A stretch of 24,443 bases of DNA from a virus, in IMG/VR virus record IMGVR_UViG_3300029448_000155, positions 1 through 24,443 of that record, one strand, 5' to 3'. Within the stretch, counting starts at the first letter, position 1. The number at the start of each line of letters is the position of its first letter. The translations under genes and the position numbers were made by a program. Of the stretch, positions 6,344 to 14,100 are shown piece after piece. The notes below the pieces were generated by a model. That model was given only the letters and a program-made list of their open reading frames with translations, made no database searches and was not told where the DNA came from.

Positions 6344-8097
6344 TGTATGTCGAGATAGCTAAAGGTACTCCTGGCAATAGAGGGTATTTAATCAATAAAA
6401 ACGACCTTGGTAATTTTATTAATAAAAAACCATTATACAGAAGTGTTTATCTATATGATGATGAAGCACTTAAGTATGTAGAAGATAATGAAACATTAAA
6501 AAATTATTTTGGAGTTAGATATATTGATAAAATACCTATTGATATTGACAAGAGTGGTAATTCAGATGAGAAAACTTTAGATGTCTTGAGAGGTGTTATT
6601 CTAGAGCTGGAGGATGCAGACATTACGGAAAATAGTTTCCAATGTTTCTTCTCTGGCTCTGGTTATCACATTGATTTAGCTGGTAAGTTATTTAACTTTA
6701 AATCGGGTGTTGATTTGCCTTATATAGTCAAACAAACACTCAAAAGTTTAATACCTGATTTAGATTCATCCATATATATGCGAACTGGTATTTACAGAGT
6801 TCAGCATACTATTAACCAAAAAACAAATTTATATAAAATACCTTTGTATAGAGATGAGGTTATGAATCTAGATGCAGCTGACATACTAAAGTTAGCTAAA
6901 GTTAATCGTAAAGATTATAATTACTTAGGATTACAAGGTGACGGAGAGTTAGAGCATACTGTAAAAGAAGAAGTTCCTGATGTGCAAGTATTTAATAAAA
7001 TATCGGAACCAAATAAAATAGTACCTTGTGTACAATCAATGTTAAATCAAGGAGCAAAGCAAGGAAACAGACACATAACAGCACTAAGAATAGTAAGTCA
7101 TTTTAAAAGACACGGCATTCCTAGTCATTATGCTAAAGTTATGATGCTTCATTGGAATAACAAAAGTATGCCAGAAAAAGAAATAATGGAAATGGTAGAG
7201 AATGTATATAACAGAAACTATAAGTATGGTTGTCAAGATTCTGTTATGGTAGAACATTGTAAAACACAATGCATATTCTTTAACAAAAAAGACTATATGA
7301 TAGATGTCAAATCATCAAATGATATGCAAAGCGAGCTTCACGAAAGATTAAACACTGATTTTAGCGGTAAAACTATAGACCTAGGTAGGGCTTTAGGAAT
7401 AGAAAAAGAATCAGTTATATATCCAGGTGAGTTAGTAACTATATTTGGACCAACAGGGTCTAATAAGACTACTTTTGCTCAAAACTTAGCACTTGGTGTA
7501 GACTTTGTTAATAATAGAATTGTTAAAGATTGGCAAATACCAACATTATTCTTGAGTTTAGAACTTTCATCTTGGTATATGCATAGAAGACATTTACAAA
7601 TAGTGTCAGGAGTTAGTAAGAAAGAAGCTAACGACAATTATGCAGAACTATATAAGAAACACGAAGATGAAATGTCACACTTAATGGTTCAAACTGTTTC
7701 ACCTACTTTAGATAAGATAGGCGAAAAAGTTAGAGAGTTAGAACCTTCATTAGTAATCGTAGATTATATTGATTTAGTAGACACACCTCATAATGTTAGA
7801 GGTGAATACGAAAAAATTAAATATATATCTCACGGACTGTCTAGTATGGCAGTAAATAATGATATGATAGTTATCCAAGTATCTCAAGTAAGCAGAGAAT
7901 ATAGTCGAAACGAAGTGCTTGACCTATATGCAGGTAAAGGTTCAGGTGCAATAGAAAATGCGTCTAGAAAAGTGATTGGTCTTAATGGTCAATCAAATTC
8001 AGCTACTAGAGCAGTTAAGTTATTTAAAAACACTGATGGAGAGTTATTCGATACTGAAGTCGAATGGACACCATCGTTTAGATTAAGGAGAGTATAA
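6343..8097 (+). CDS. Primase-polymerase fused to RecA-type replicative helicase, 584 aa
   Basis: A bifunctional replication protein. The N-terminal half looks like an archaeo-eukaryotic primase (PrimPol): a hydrophobic strand with Asp67-x-Asp69, then SGSGYH with His109, then Asp141 and an R-T-x2-Y-R...N-x-K-T-x-L-Y-K segment (147-165), matching the family's metal-binding, nucleotide-binding and basic motifs in order. A linker (about 200-340) contains Cys/His residues. The C-terminal half is a RecA-like SF4 helicase with a phosphate-binding loop at 369-377 and Walker B VIVDY with Asp474, plus a downstream QVSQ motif at about 507. The loop reads GSNKTT, with Asn where Gly normally precedes Lys. 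The fusion would prime and unwind at the phage fork. It is coupled to the preceding gene by a one-base overlap. Confidence 0.85.
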   Translation: MYVEIAKGTPGNRGYLINKNDLGNFINKKPLYRSVYLYDDEALKYVEDNETLKNYFGVRYIDKIPIDIDKSGNSDEKTLDVLRGVILELEDADITENSFQCFFSGSGYHIDLAGKLFNFKSGVDLPYIVKQTLKSLIPDLDSSIYMRTGIYRVQHTINQKTNLYKIPLYRDEVMNLDAADILKLAKVNRKDYNYLGLQGDGELEHTVKEEVPDVQVFNKISEPNKIVPCVQSMLNQGAKQGNRHITALRIVSHFKRHGIPSHYAKVMMLHWNNKSMPEKEIMEMVENVYNRNYKYGCQDSVMVEHCKTQCIFFNKKDYMIDVKSSNDMQSELHERLNTDFSGKTIDLGRALGIEKESVIYPGELVTIFGPTGSNKTTFAQNLALGVDFVNNRIVKDWQIPTLFLSLELSSWYMHRRHLQIVSGVSKKEANDNYAELYKKHEDEMSHLMVQTVSPTLDKIGEKVRELEPSLVIVDYIDLVDTPHNVRGEYEKIKYISHGLSSMAVNNDMIVIQVSQVSREYSRNEVLDLYAGKGSGAIENASRKVIGLNGQSNSATRAVKLFKNTDGELFDTEVEWTPSFRLRRV

Positions 8098-8306
8098 TGG
8101 GATGGTTAATAAATATAGCTTGGCTAGAGGATAGATTTGTCCTTATATTATTTACTATAATAAGATTCGGTATTTATAAGAGCAAAAGAGCTCATATAAC
8201 TGAATTAAACTTGTTTGTTGGATTATGGAAATTTGACATAAAAATAAGTTTAGGTAAATTAAAAGATGTAAGGATAAAAACTTATGGCGAAGTTGGAAGA
8301 GCATAG
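8097..8306 (+). CDS. Hypothetical protein, 69 aa
   Basis: The start codon shares a base with the helicase stop, with AAGGAG just upstream, so translation is probably coupled. Residues about 12-26 are hydrophobic and could be a short membrane segment or buried helix. The remainder is basic with beta-strand character. No family is recognised. Its 3' end overlaps the HNH gene by 23 bases. Confidence 0.6.
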   Translation: MGWLINIAWLEDRFVLILFTIIRFGIYKSKRAHITELNLFVGLWKFDIKISLGKLKDVRIKTYGEVGRA

Positions 8307-8793
8307 TAATAAGAGGTACTACAAGCCAAAAAGGGGACGAAAGTCCCCTAACAGGCTTACTATCTGGGAACAAAAATTTAGTAAAAAGTTAAAAAGACAT
8401 CACGGAACTTTTGCTAAAAGAACTTTTCATAGATTAATGAAAAAATCATCTACGTTAAGGTCAACATTAAAAAGAAGGAGTAAAGAATATGAGGTCGAAT
8501 TTAATATATCACTTGAAGAAGTTAGAGAACTTTTATATAGAGTTTATGGAAAAAAATGTTGCTATTGTCATAGTAAACTCGTTGTTAGTAATATGGTATG
8601 TGACCATATTTTACCTCTTTCTTTGGGTGGCAATTCAACTCCTCCTAATTTACAGATGATATGTGGAAGATGTAATACTAGGAAAGGTCCATTAACAGAT
8701 AGAAACTTTAGAAGATTATTAAAATGGCTTGACAGACAACAAATAGAACTTAAAAAATATGTTCTTAGAAAGATGTCAAGTAGAGATTTTTAA
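8284..8793 (+). CDS. HNH endonuclease, 169 aa
   Basis: The C-terminal half is a canonical zinc-containing HNH nuclease. Cys92-x2-Cys95 and Cys127-x2-Cys130 hold zinc, and Asp107-His108, then LGG, Asn122 and Cys-Asn131 form the beta-beta-alpha metal active site. The first 75 residues are strongly basic and probably bind DNA. The nuclease nicks or cuts double-stranded DNA. In phages such proteins are homing nucleases or packaging-associated nucleases. Placement after replication genes, far from any visible terminase, favours a free-standing homing-type enzyme. The AAGGA site lies 8 bases before ATG, and the start overlaps the preceding gene. Confidence 0.88.
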   Translation: MAKLEEHSNKRYYKPKRGRKSPNRLTIWEQKFSKKLKRHHGTFAKRTFHRLMKKSSTLRSTLKRRSKEYEVEFNISLEEVRELLYRVYGKKCCYCHSKLVVSNMVCDHILPLSLGGNSTPPNLQMICGRCNTRKGPLTDRNFRRLLKWLDRQQIELKKYVLRKMSSRDF

Positions 8794-8796
8794 AAA

Positions 8797-8895
8797 TAAG
8801 GGATAAATGTCACGGTAGCGGTGTTCAGCTACAATAACGGTTATTTAACATATAGTTTAGAAAGCCTTTGTAATGTCAATTATATTTATCCCTTA
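8797..8895 (+). promoter_or_regulatory. Structured intergenic element D
   Basis: Bases 8797-8808 pair perfectly with 8884-8895 in a 12-bp closing stem that begins three bases after the HNH stop. Inside it are GTAGC/GCTAC and AATAA/TTATT hairpins, making a multi-branched fold. It ends a few bases before the ribosome binding site of the gene at 8913. It fills almost the entire 119-base gap. It could be a regulatory leader or an RNA-processing element. Confidence 0.5.
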
Positions 8896-8912
8896 AAATT
8901 AAAGGAGCAATA

Positions 8913-9155
8913 ATGAAAAATAATACTAATAAAAATTACAAAGGGTTTGTAAGGTCTACATCAAACATAGCAAGTACTACTAATAGCTATCAAGTTAATC
9001 TTCCACCTCATATATGGAAGAAGATGAAATGGAAATTAAATCAACCTATTAGAATTATAATAGATAAAGAAAATCAATGTTTAAAATTAATAAAAGATGA
9101 AAATATTGATAAAATTGATAAAAAAAGGAGAATTAATGAAATGGGAAAGAAGTAA
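8913..9155 (+). CDS. AbrB/SpoVT-like DNA-binding protein (putative), 80 aa
   Basis: Residues about 24-62 resemble a swapped-hairpin AbrB domain: a strand, then LPPHIW at 30-35, a short helix, a Pro-Ile turn where the family has a Gly-Asp turn, and a final strand ending in L-K-L. AbrB-type proteins dimerise and bind DNA as transition-state or antitoxin-like regulators. The first 20 residues are a polar Asn/Thr/Ser tail and the last 18 are a Lys-rich tail. The ATG has a strong AAAGGAG site just after element D. It may regulate phage transcription. Confidence is moderate because the match is by pattern only. Confidence 0.5.
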   Translation: MKNNTNKNYKGFVRSTSNIASTTNSYQVNLPPHIWKKMKWKLNQPIRIIIDKENQCLKLIKDENIDKIDKKRRINEMGKK

Positions 9156-9294
9156 ATGTGTGTTTCCTAAAATGGGAACTAAAACACATCAATTAAGAAA
9201 AGGGGAAAAAAAAGTTGACCCTGAAAAAACTAAACAAATAGCAAAAGACAGAAAGAAGAGGTTACAAGAATGGAACAAGTGGCTGAAAGGCTAA
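9136..9294 (+). CDS. Small basic protein, 52 aa
   Basis: I chose the ATG at 9136 because AAAGGAG lies five bases before it. A longer in-frame start at 9097 has no such site and would only add a Lys/Ile stretch overlapping the previous gene. The protein is Lys-rich with a charged C-terminal helix ending in NKWLKG, and could bind nucleic acid. It overlaps the preceding gene by 20 bases and the next by 25. No family is recognised. Confidence 0.6.
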   Translation: MKWERSKCVFPKMGTKTHQLRKGEKKVDPEKTKQIAKDRKKRLQEWNKWLKG

Positions 9295-9686
9295 AAGAAA
9301 AGTTCACGAAAGAATATACTTCAAAATTTGACATTGATTTAAAATTTGGAGAAGAAGCTGAGTATAGCTTGGCTAATATATTGTCTTTAGGTAAAGTAGA
9401 AGTTAAAACAGAAAGAGACATCTGGAAGAGAACTGGAAATATAGTTATAGAGTTAAGAAGCAGAGGTAAATATAGCGGATTAAGTGTTACAGAAGCTGAA
9501 TGGTGGGCGCACATACTATCATATAAAGGCGTTAAGGAAGGCGTTATATTAATTCCTGTTGCATTACTTAAAATGAGAGTAAAACAACTTGTCAAAGAAG
9601 GCAAAGCTACTTTAACGGTAGGAGGAGATGACGATACAAGCGAAATAGTACTTATTCCTATTAAGGAGATTCATGGAATCTTTTAA
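9270..9686 (+). CDS. PD-(D/E)XK-type nuclease, 138 aa
   Basis: The order of motifs fits a compact phage PD-(D/E)XK nuclease: an acidic helix with Gly27-Glu28 and Glu31, then a core strand VEVK with Glu44 and Lys46, then TGN and the strand IVIEL with Glu61, then SGLSVTEAEWW in a conserved helix. The Glu-x-Lys and the TGN...E...T-x-A-x-W-W pattern are typical of small virus nucleases suggested to act as resolvases or in host DNA breakdown. Residues 85-138 form further strands. The start overlaps the previous gene by 25 bases, with a weak AAGAGG/ACAAG site. The exact substrate cannot be told from sequence. Confidence 0.75.
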   Translation: MEQVAERLKEKFTKEYTSKFDIDLKFGEEAEYSLANILSLGKVEVKTERDIWKRTGNIVIELRSRGKYSGLSVTEAEWWAHILSYKGVKEGVILIPVALLKMRVKQLVKEGKATLTVGGDDDTSEIVLIPIKEIHGIF

Positions 9687-9891
9687 AAGAAATAGGAATT
9701 ATACTGGAGCTGTATTAAACGAGGAAAAACCAGGAAGATGGGTATCAAATAAACCTCTGTTTTTGTGCGGAAACAGGGGTTTATTCCCTGTATTTAAAAC
9801 TGGTGGACCTACTGGTAGATTCCCTGTGAATCATCAGGAATTTGAACTAAGAAATATAGGAAAGGAAGATAGCATTGAAGACAGAATATGA
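9673..9891 (+). CDS. Hypothetical protein, 72 aa
   Basis: It starts 14 bases before the end of the nuclease gene with AAGGAG upstream. The centre is rich in Gly, Pro, Phe and Arg (for example GLFPVFKTGGPTGRFPV), suggesting a turn-rich or extended structure, with a charged C terminus. No domain is recognised. The overlap with both neighbours fits the compact small-gene run. Confidence 0.6.
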   Translation: MESFKRNRNYTGAVLNEEKPGRWVSNKPLFLCGNRGLFPVFKTGGPTGRFPVNHQEFELRNIGKEDSIEDRI

Positions 9892-10003
9892 CAAACGTAG
9901 ACATCTCCAAGTACAATTAGACAAAGCAAACGAAGAGATTGCTTTTTTAAGAAGGGAGTTAGAGTTGTGCAAAGAAATGACTATGAAAAAATCTCAAAAA
10001 TAA
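9875..10003 (+). CDS. Small coiled-coil protein with TTG start, 42 aa
   Basis: A TTG at 9875 follows AAAGGAAG by about six bases and opens a 42-codon frame. The peptide has regular Leu/Ile/Val heptads with Glu, Arg and Gln between, an ideal short coiled coil. It overlaps the preceding gene by 17 bases and the next by 37. Coding-like amino acid composition and the ribosome site support it despite its size and the rare start. Confidence 0.5.
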   Translation: MKTEYDKRRHLQVQLDKANEEIAFLRRELELCKEMTMKKSQK

Positions 10004-10245
10004 TAGAAGATGTAGTGGGTAAAGACACGTTAATGTGTATAAGACTTTTAGAAGGTATTAAGTTTTATTTTGACAAAAAAGAAAGAGAAATACAAATAAT
10101 AAGAACAGATTCAGAACCAATAACTTTCCAAGCATATAAAATATCTGAATGGAAAAAAAGTGCTGATAAAGCTATGAAAAGATACACTAACAAACTAAAG
10201 AAAGAAGCAAAAATTGAAACAGAGGCTTGTTCAATTACTGGCTGA
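9967..10245 (+). CDS. Hypothetical basic protein, 92 aa, GTG start
   Basis: The frame opens with GTG, preceded by AAGGGAG about nine bases upstream. Residues 1-60 mix helix and strand, and residues 60-92 are strongly basic and helical. No catalytic motif is seen. It overlaps the small coiled-coil gene upstream and the Cys-rich gene downstream. Its family is unknown. Confidence 0.6.
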   Translation: MQRNDYEKISKIIEDVVGKDTLMCIRLLEGIKFYFDKKEREIQIIRTDSEPITFQAYKISEWKKSADKAMKRYTNKLKKEAKIETEACSITG

Positions 10246-10444
10246 GAATAAACTAGAAAAGTGCACAGTTTGTGGCACATATAAAAATCAGGCGGTTTAC
10301 AGGTTTAGACATGCACAATTTGTGGATACTTGGGAACCGCCTATATTAGAGCCTATGTGTAGGAAATGCGTTTACAGAGAATGCTATGGTAGTAAACACT
10401 ATCGAAAGAAAATGAAAGAAAGGAGTTTAGATGGCAAACTTTAA
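10214..10444 (+). CDS. Zinc-ribbon-like protein, 76 aa, TTG start
   Basis: Two CxxC pairs (Cys17/Cys20 and Cys49/Cys52, with a further Cys57) frame a short beta region with aromatic residues, the layout of a small zinc ribbon or treble clef. The most upstream start is TTG at 10214 with an AAAGAAG-like site. A start slightly further in is possible and would not affect the cysteines. A basic C-terminal tail (KHYRKK) suggests nucleic acid contact. It overlaps both neighbours. Confidence 0.65.
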   Translation: MKQRLVQLLAENKLEKCTVCGTYKNQAVYRFRHAQFVDTWEPPILEPMCRKCVYRECYGSKHYRKKMKERSLDGKL

Positions 10445-10721
10445 GAAAAAGCCAACAATAAAAGAAATAGCAAATGTAGTTGTCAACATTAACAACAGAG
10501 TTAATGAGATTGCAAATGTTGTTTCTAATCTTGATAATGTAATAGGTATGTATATTAGAATGGAAGGTAAGTTAGAAGATTTTAATAAATACTTAGAAAA
10601 GAAAGCTAAGGAGATGGAAGATGACAAGAAAAAAGATGGAAAACCTGATACAAAAGATATTCAACCAGATTCAGGAAATGAGGGAAGCGGGTCAAAAGGA
10701 GTACGCAAGAAAGACAAGTAA
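10431..10721 (+). CDS. Hypothetical coiled-coil protein, 96 aa
   Basis: The ATG follows AAAGGAG within the end of the previous gene. Residues 8-62 form a long helix with repeated I-A-N-V-V and N-x-N-x-V/I spacing, probably a coiled coil. Residues 63-96 are a Lys/Asp/Gly-rich disordered tail, encoded in the 101-base overlap with the next frame. The tail may be shaped by the overlapping gene rather than by its own function. Confidence 0.6.
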   Translation: MANFKKKPTIKEIANVVVNINNRVNEIANVVSNLDNVIGMYIRMEGKLEDFNKYLEKKAKEMEDDKKKDGKPDTKDIQPDSGNEGSGSKGVRKKDK

Positions 10722-10971
10722 TGCTTTTGCTAACTTTGAAAGAGTTGCTGACCACATAGAGTGTAGTAGAGAGAAAGTTTTAATGGTTTATCTTTTAAAG
10801 CATATAGATGGAATAAGTTCGTATGTTAACGGTCATAAATCTCAAAGAGAAGATGTTAGAGGTCGAATAACAGATGCGATTGTTTATCTTTGCTTATTGT
10901 GGGGTATGGTAGAAGATGAAAGCAAACAAAGCAGAAACGTAGAATACTTAAGAAAGATAAAAAATGATTAA
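10621..10971 (+). CDS. Phage helical protein resembling DUF6378/DUF1599 type, 116 aa
   Basis: An all-helical small protein. Residues 22-100 have EYA...NAFANFERVA, then KHIDGI (about 70-75), then QREDVRGRITDAIVYL. This spaced pattern of Asn-Phe, Lys-His and Arg-x-x-Asp-Ala resembles uncharacterised phage families DUF6378/DUF1599, which may be MazG-like and linked to nucleotide metabolism. The recorded start is ATG at 10621. An internal ATG at 10678 (residue 20) would shorten the overlap with the previous gene and keeps the whole conserved part, so the true start is uncertain. Confidence 0.6.
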   Translation: MTRKKMENLIQKIFNQIQEMREAGQKEYARKTSNAFANFERVADHIECSREKVLMVYLLKHIDGISSYVNGHKSQREDVRGRITDAIVYLCLLWGMVEDESKQSRNVEYLRKIKND

Positions 10972-11152
10972 ATGTAAAAAATGTGGAGAGCTGATTGGAC
11001 ATAGTGCTCCTGTTTACAAAGCATCAAGAGGGTTTTTAGGTGAAGACGGTACTTTTCATGAAGATGAATCAGTTGTTATTCATATGGATTGTTATTATGA
11101 TTTTACTTATGACCCTTTTGTAGCTATAGAAAAAGCTATAAAAGATAATTAA
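10964..11152 (+). CDS. Small zinc-binding protein, 62 aa
   Basis: Cys4-x2-Cys7 near the N terminus and His40-x2-Cys43 further on form a likely single zinc site of treble-clef type, common in small phage proteins of unknown function. It starts eight bases before the end of the previous gene. It is the last plus-strand gene: its stop codon overlaps the stop of the giant minus-strand gene. Confidence 0.7.
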   Translation: MIKCKKCGELIGHSAPVYKASRGFLGEDGTFHEDESVVIHMDCYYDFTYDPFVAIEKAIKDN

Positions 11153-14100
11153 AATAAATCAAAACTACTACCAGGAGTAGGAGGGCTAGCAGAATTGAGC
11201 TGTGAGCTTGATTCTTTTGCTATTCCTGACATTGGAAAGCCAAATACTTTTTCAGGAATTCTCATTGGATTCTTAAATATGTTTTGCTCAGGATGAAATA
11301 AATCTCTTCCCATTCTTCCAAACGGAAACATAGTCCACATATAATAATCAGCTAATTTAGTATAATCATCTTCAGCAAGTTCTCTTACAATAGATATAGG
11401 AAACCTTGCTACAGGAGGAGTTATCATTTGAAGCGGAGCTAATGCTCCAGGATAAGTTCCAAAGAATGCTCTTTCTCTAGTTTTTTCATCACCAAAAAAC
11501 CAATCAGCTGTATCTTGGAACCAAGAATAAGGAGCTGGTATAGTTTGCTCAAACATTGAATACATAAATGCTGAACCTAAAGCCATTACCATAATATCAG
11601 CAGTCATCATTCTTTTTAATTTATTCATTCCAGGACTACCTTCTTTATAACCATATCTTTTAGCTTGTTTTCTTACATCATTTCTAAATCTTACAGCATT
11701 CCAAGCCCATAATTGAAAACGAGACATTACTTTACCAACACCAGAACGAGCAAAACCAGGTCTAAATGGAGCTGAATACAAAAATTGAGTAGCTTTTACA
11801 CCCCTGTTAGCTATTTCTATTAATATAGGGCTATTAGGGTCTGTAATTGCACCACCTAATCTTTCATAAGCTTTAATATAATGAGACATCCAAGCATCTT
11901 TTCTTATATGTCTTTCTGGAATAGTCATAAATTTACCAGCAATATCAACTATTTTATCTGTTAATTTGTATTTTTTCTTTAAATAAGACAAATCTTCTTT
12001 AGTTACTTCTTTGTTACCTGTAGCTTTAGAAGCAAGTTCATTAACAAAATCTTGATTTTTAAGAGCACGAATACTTTTGTCTAATCCTAATTCTGATTTA
12101 GCCATTTCTAATTGAACACCGTGTTCATCTAAAAATTTAAAAACATCTTGTTTTGTTTTAAGTTTAGGATTTAATGTCTGCAAATAATCGTAATTATATA
12201 CTTTTCTCATAGCATCAGTTCCCACAGATTGCCAAGTATGCATACTACCACCAAACACATTATTTATAGGAGTTTTAGGATGAGTCATTAAACTAGCTAA
12301 TTGAAATCTAGCCTCAATGTTAGATAACTTTTGAACATCATAATTATCAAGCCCTTGTAATTCTTTAGGTAATTTACCATCTTTAATTAAGCCTAATGCT
12401 TTTCCCATTTTATTAACATTATTAGCTGCTATGTTATCAGCAAACCAACCAGCTGGAGTTGTAGAAAGATGCAAACCAGGGTTATTCCAAGCAGCTTCAG
12501 AAACTACTGTAGGCATACCTTGTGCTTGTTTAACAAAATCAGACCAAAAATAATTCCAATTTTTAACTACTTCCTTAGCTTCGTTAAAATCAGCTTCTTT
12601 ACCTTTTTTAGCTGTTTTTGTAGAACTATTATACCATCTAGGATTTTCTACAATGTTTTTATAATTAGTTTTATTCATTGAGTTCAAAGTCCACCTAGTT
12701 AATAAATTTGTCAAACCCCCATACAGGTCTCTAGTTGTGTTTTGTATATACATAGAATGTATAGCTGGGTCCATTAACCATTTAGTTTTATGGTATTCTC
12801 TTTTTTTAGAACTTCCAGCTCTACTTGTAATACTAGGTAAATTTTGAATATTTAATCTTGATTGTTCTGAAGCAACTAATTGAGCTTTCATAGCAGGAAA
12901 CATAGCTGCATCTAATGCAGTTTGAAAATCAACTTGTTGACCTATTTCATAATCTCCAGTTTGAAATTTATATCTATTTACTAATGATTTATACTCAGTA
13001 ATATAATCATTAAGACCGTTTTCATACTCTTTATTTCCTTTTACTGTTCCAGCTGTTACATTTTTAAGTAAATCATTATATTTTTTAGAAACTTCAGCTA
13101 ATTCTTTATTTAAAGTTTCCTTCATTCCACTGTTGTCAGGCCAATAATGAGGAACGTATCCTTTTCTTTTGCCTGTTAAAGGAACAATAACTTTTTCTAA
13201 TTTTTTTATATTAACGTCTTTATCAGGTAACCAACCTTTTTTATCTTTTAATTCTTTATACTTAGATATACTAATAGTTTTTTCAGTAGTTTTTTTAGTC
13301 TTTGGATTGTAAACTCTTTTTACATATTGAGTAATAGGCATTAATTCAATAGCCATAGAATTCATTAGTTGTCTCATACCATCAGCACCTGCATGAATAG
13401 CAAACTCTAATGCTTTGTCAGGACCTTTATAATAAGCTTTAGACAAATCAGTCATAAATCTGTTTATATTTAATATTCTATGAGTTTTATAAGTTGTTCC
13501 CCCAGGGTTCATATCATAAAAACCAAGAGTATACTCTGCTAAAGGATGTTTTTTCCAATTATTAGAACCAGATTTTTCCCATAAATATTTTTCATTTTTA
13601 GGTATTTTAGAATATTCTGCATTAGATATAGTTTGGAAAACTCCTCTATTAAGTTGGTCCATACCATTATAATGATTTTCCATTATATTTTCTACCATTT
13701 CAACAATTTTTTTACCATTGTATGTTTTTCTAGTTTTTTCACCTAAATCTAAAACATACTTTTTATTTTTTAAAACATCCCAAGATAAACCATCTTGAAT
13801 TCTTTTAAGGTTATCTTTATATATTTGTTGTATTTCAGGAGTTTCATAGCTTACTCTACTTTCTCTTGTAGCTAAAGCTATATTATGAAGGTCAATTCCT
13901 TCATTGCCTGGCAATTGGCTTAAAAATCTTACTTTTTTAGTCAAATCATTTACTAGCCTATTAGAATGAGCTTCTTGCATACTCGAAACTCTATGTATTT
14001 GACCTTGCATTATTTCGCCATGAGAAGTTGGATATAAAACATCTACTTCTTTTGGTTCTCCTTTATCCCAAGATTTTTGATATTTCTTTTTATGAACTTT

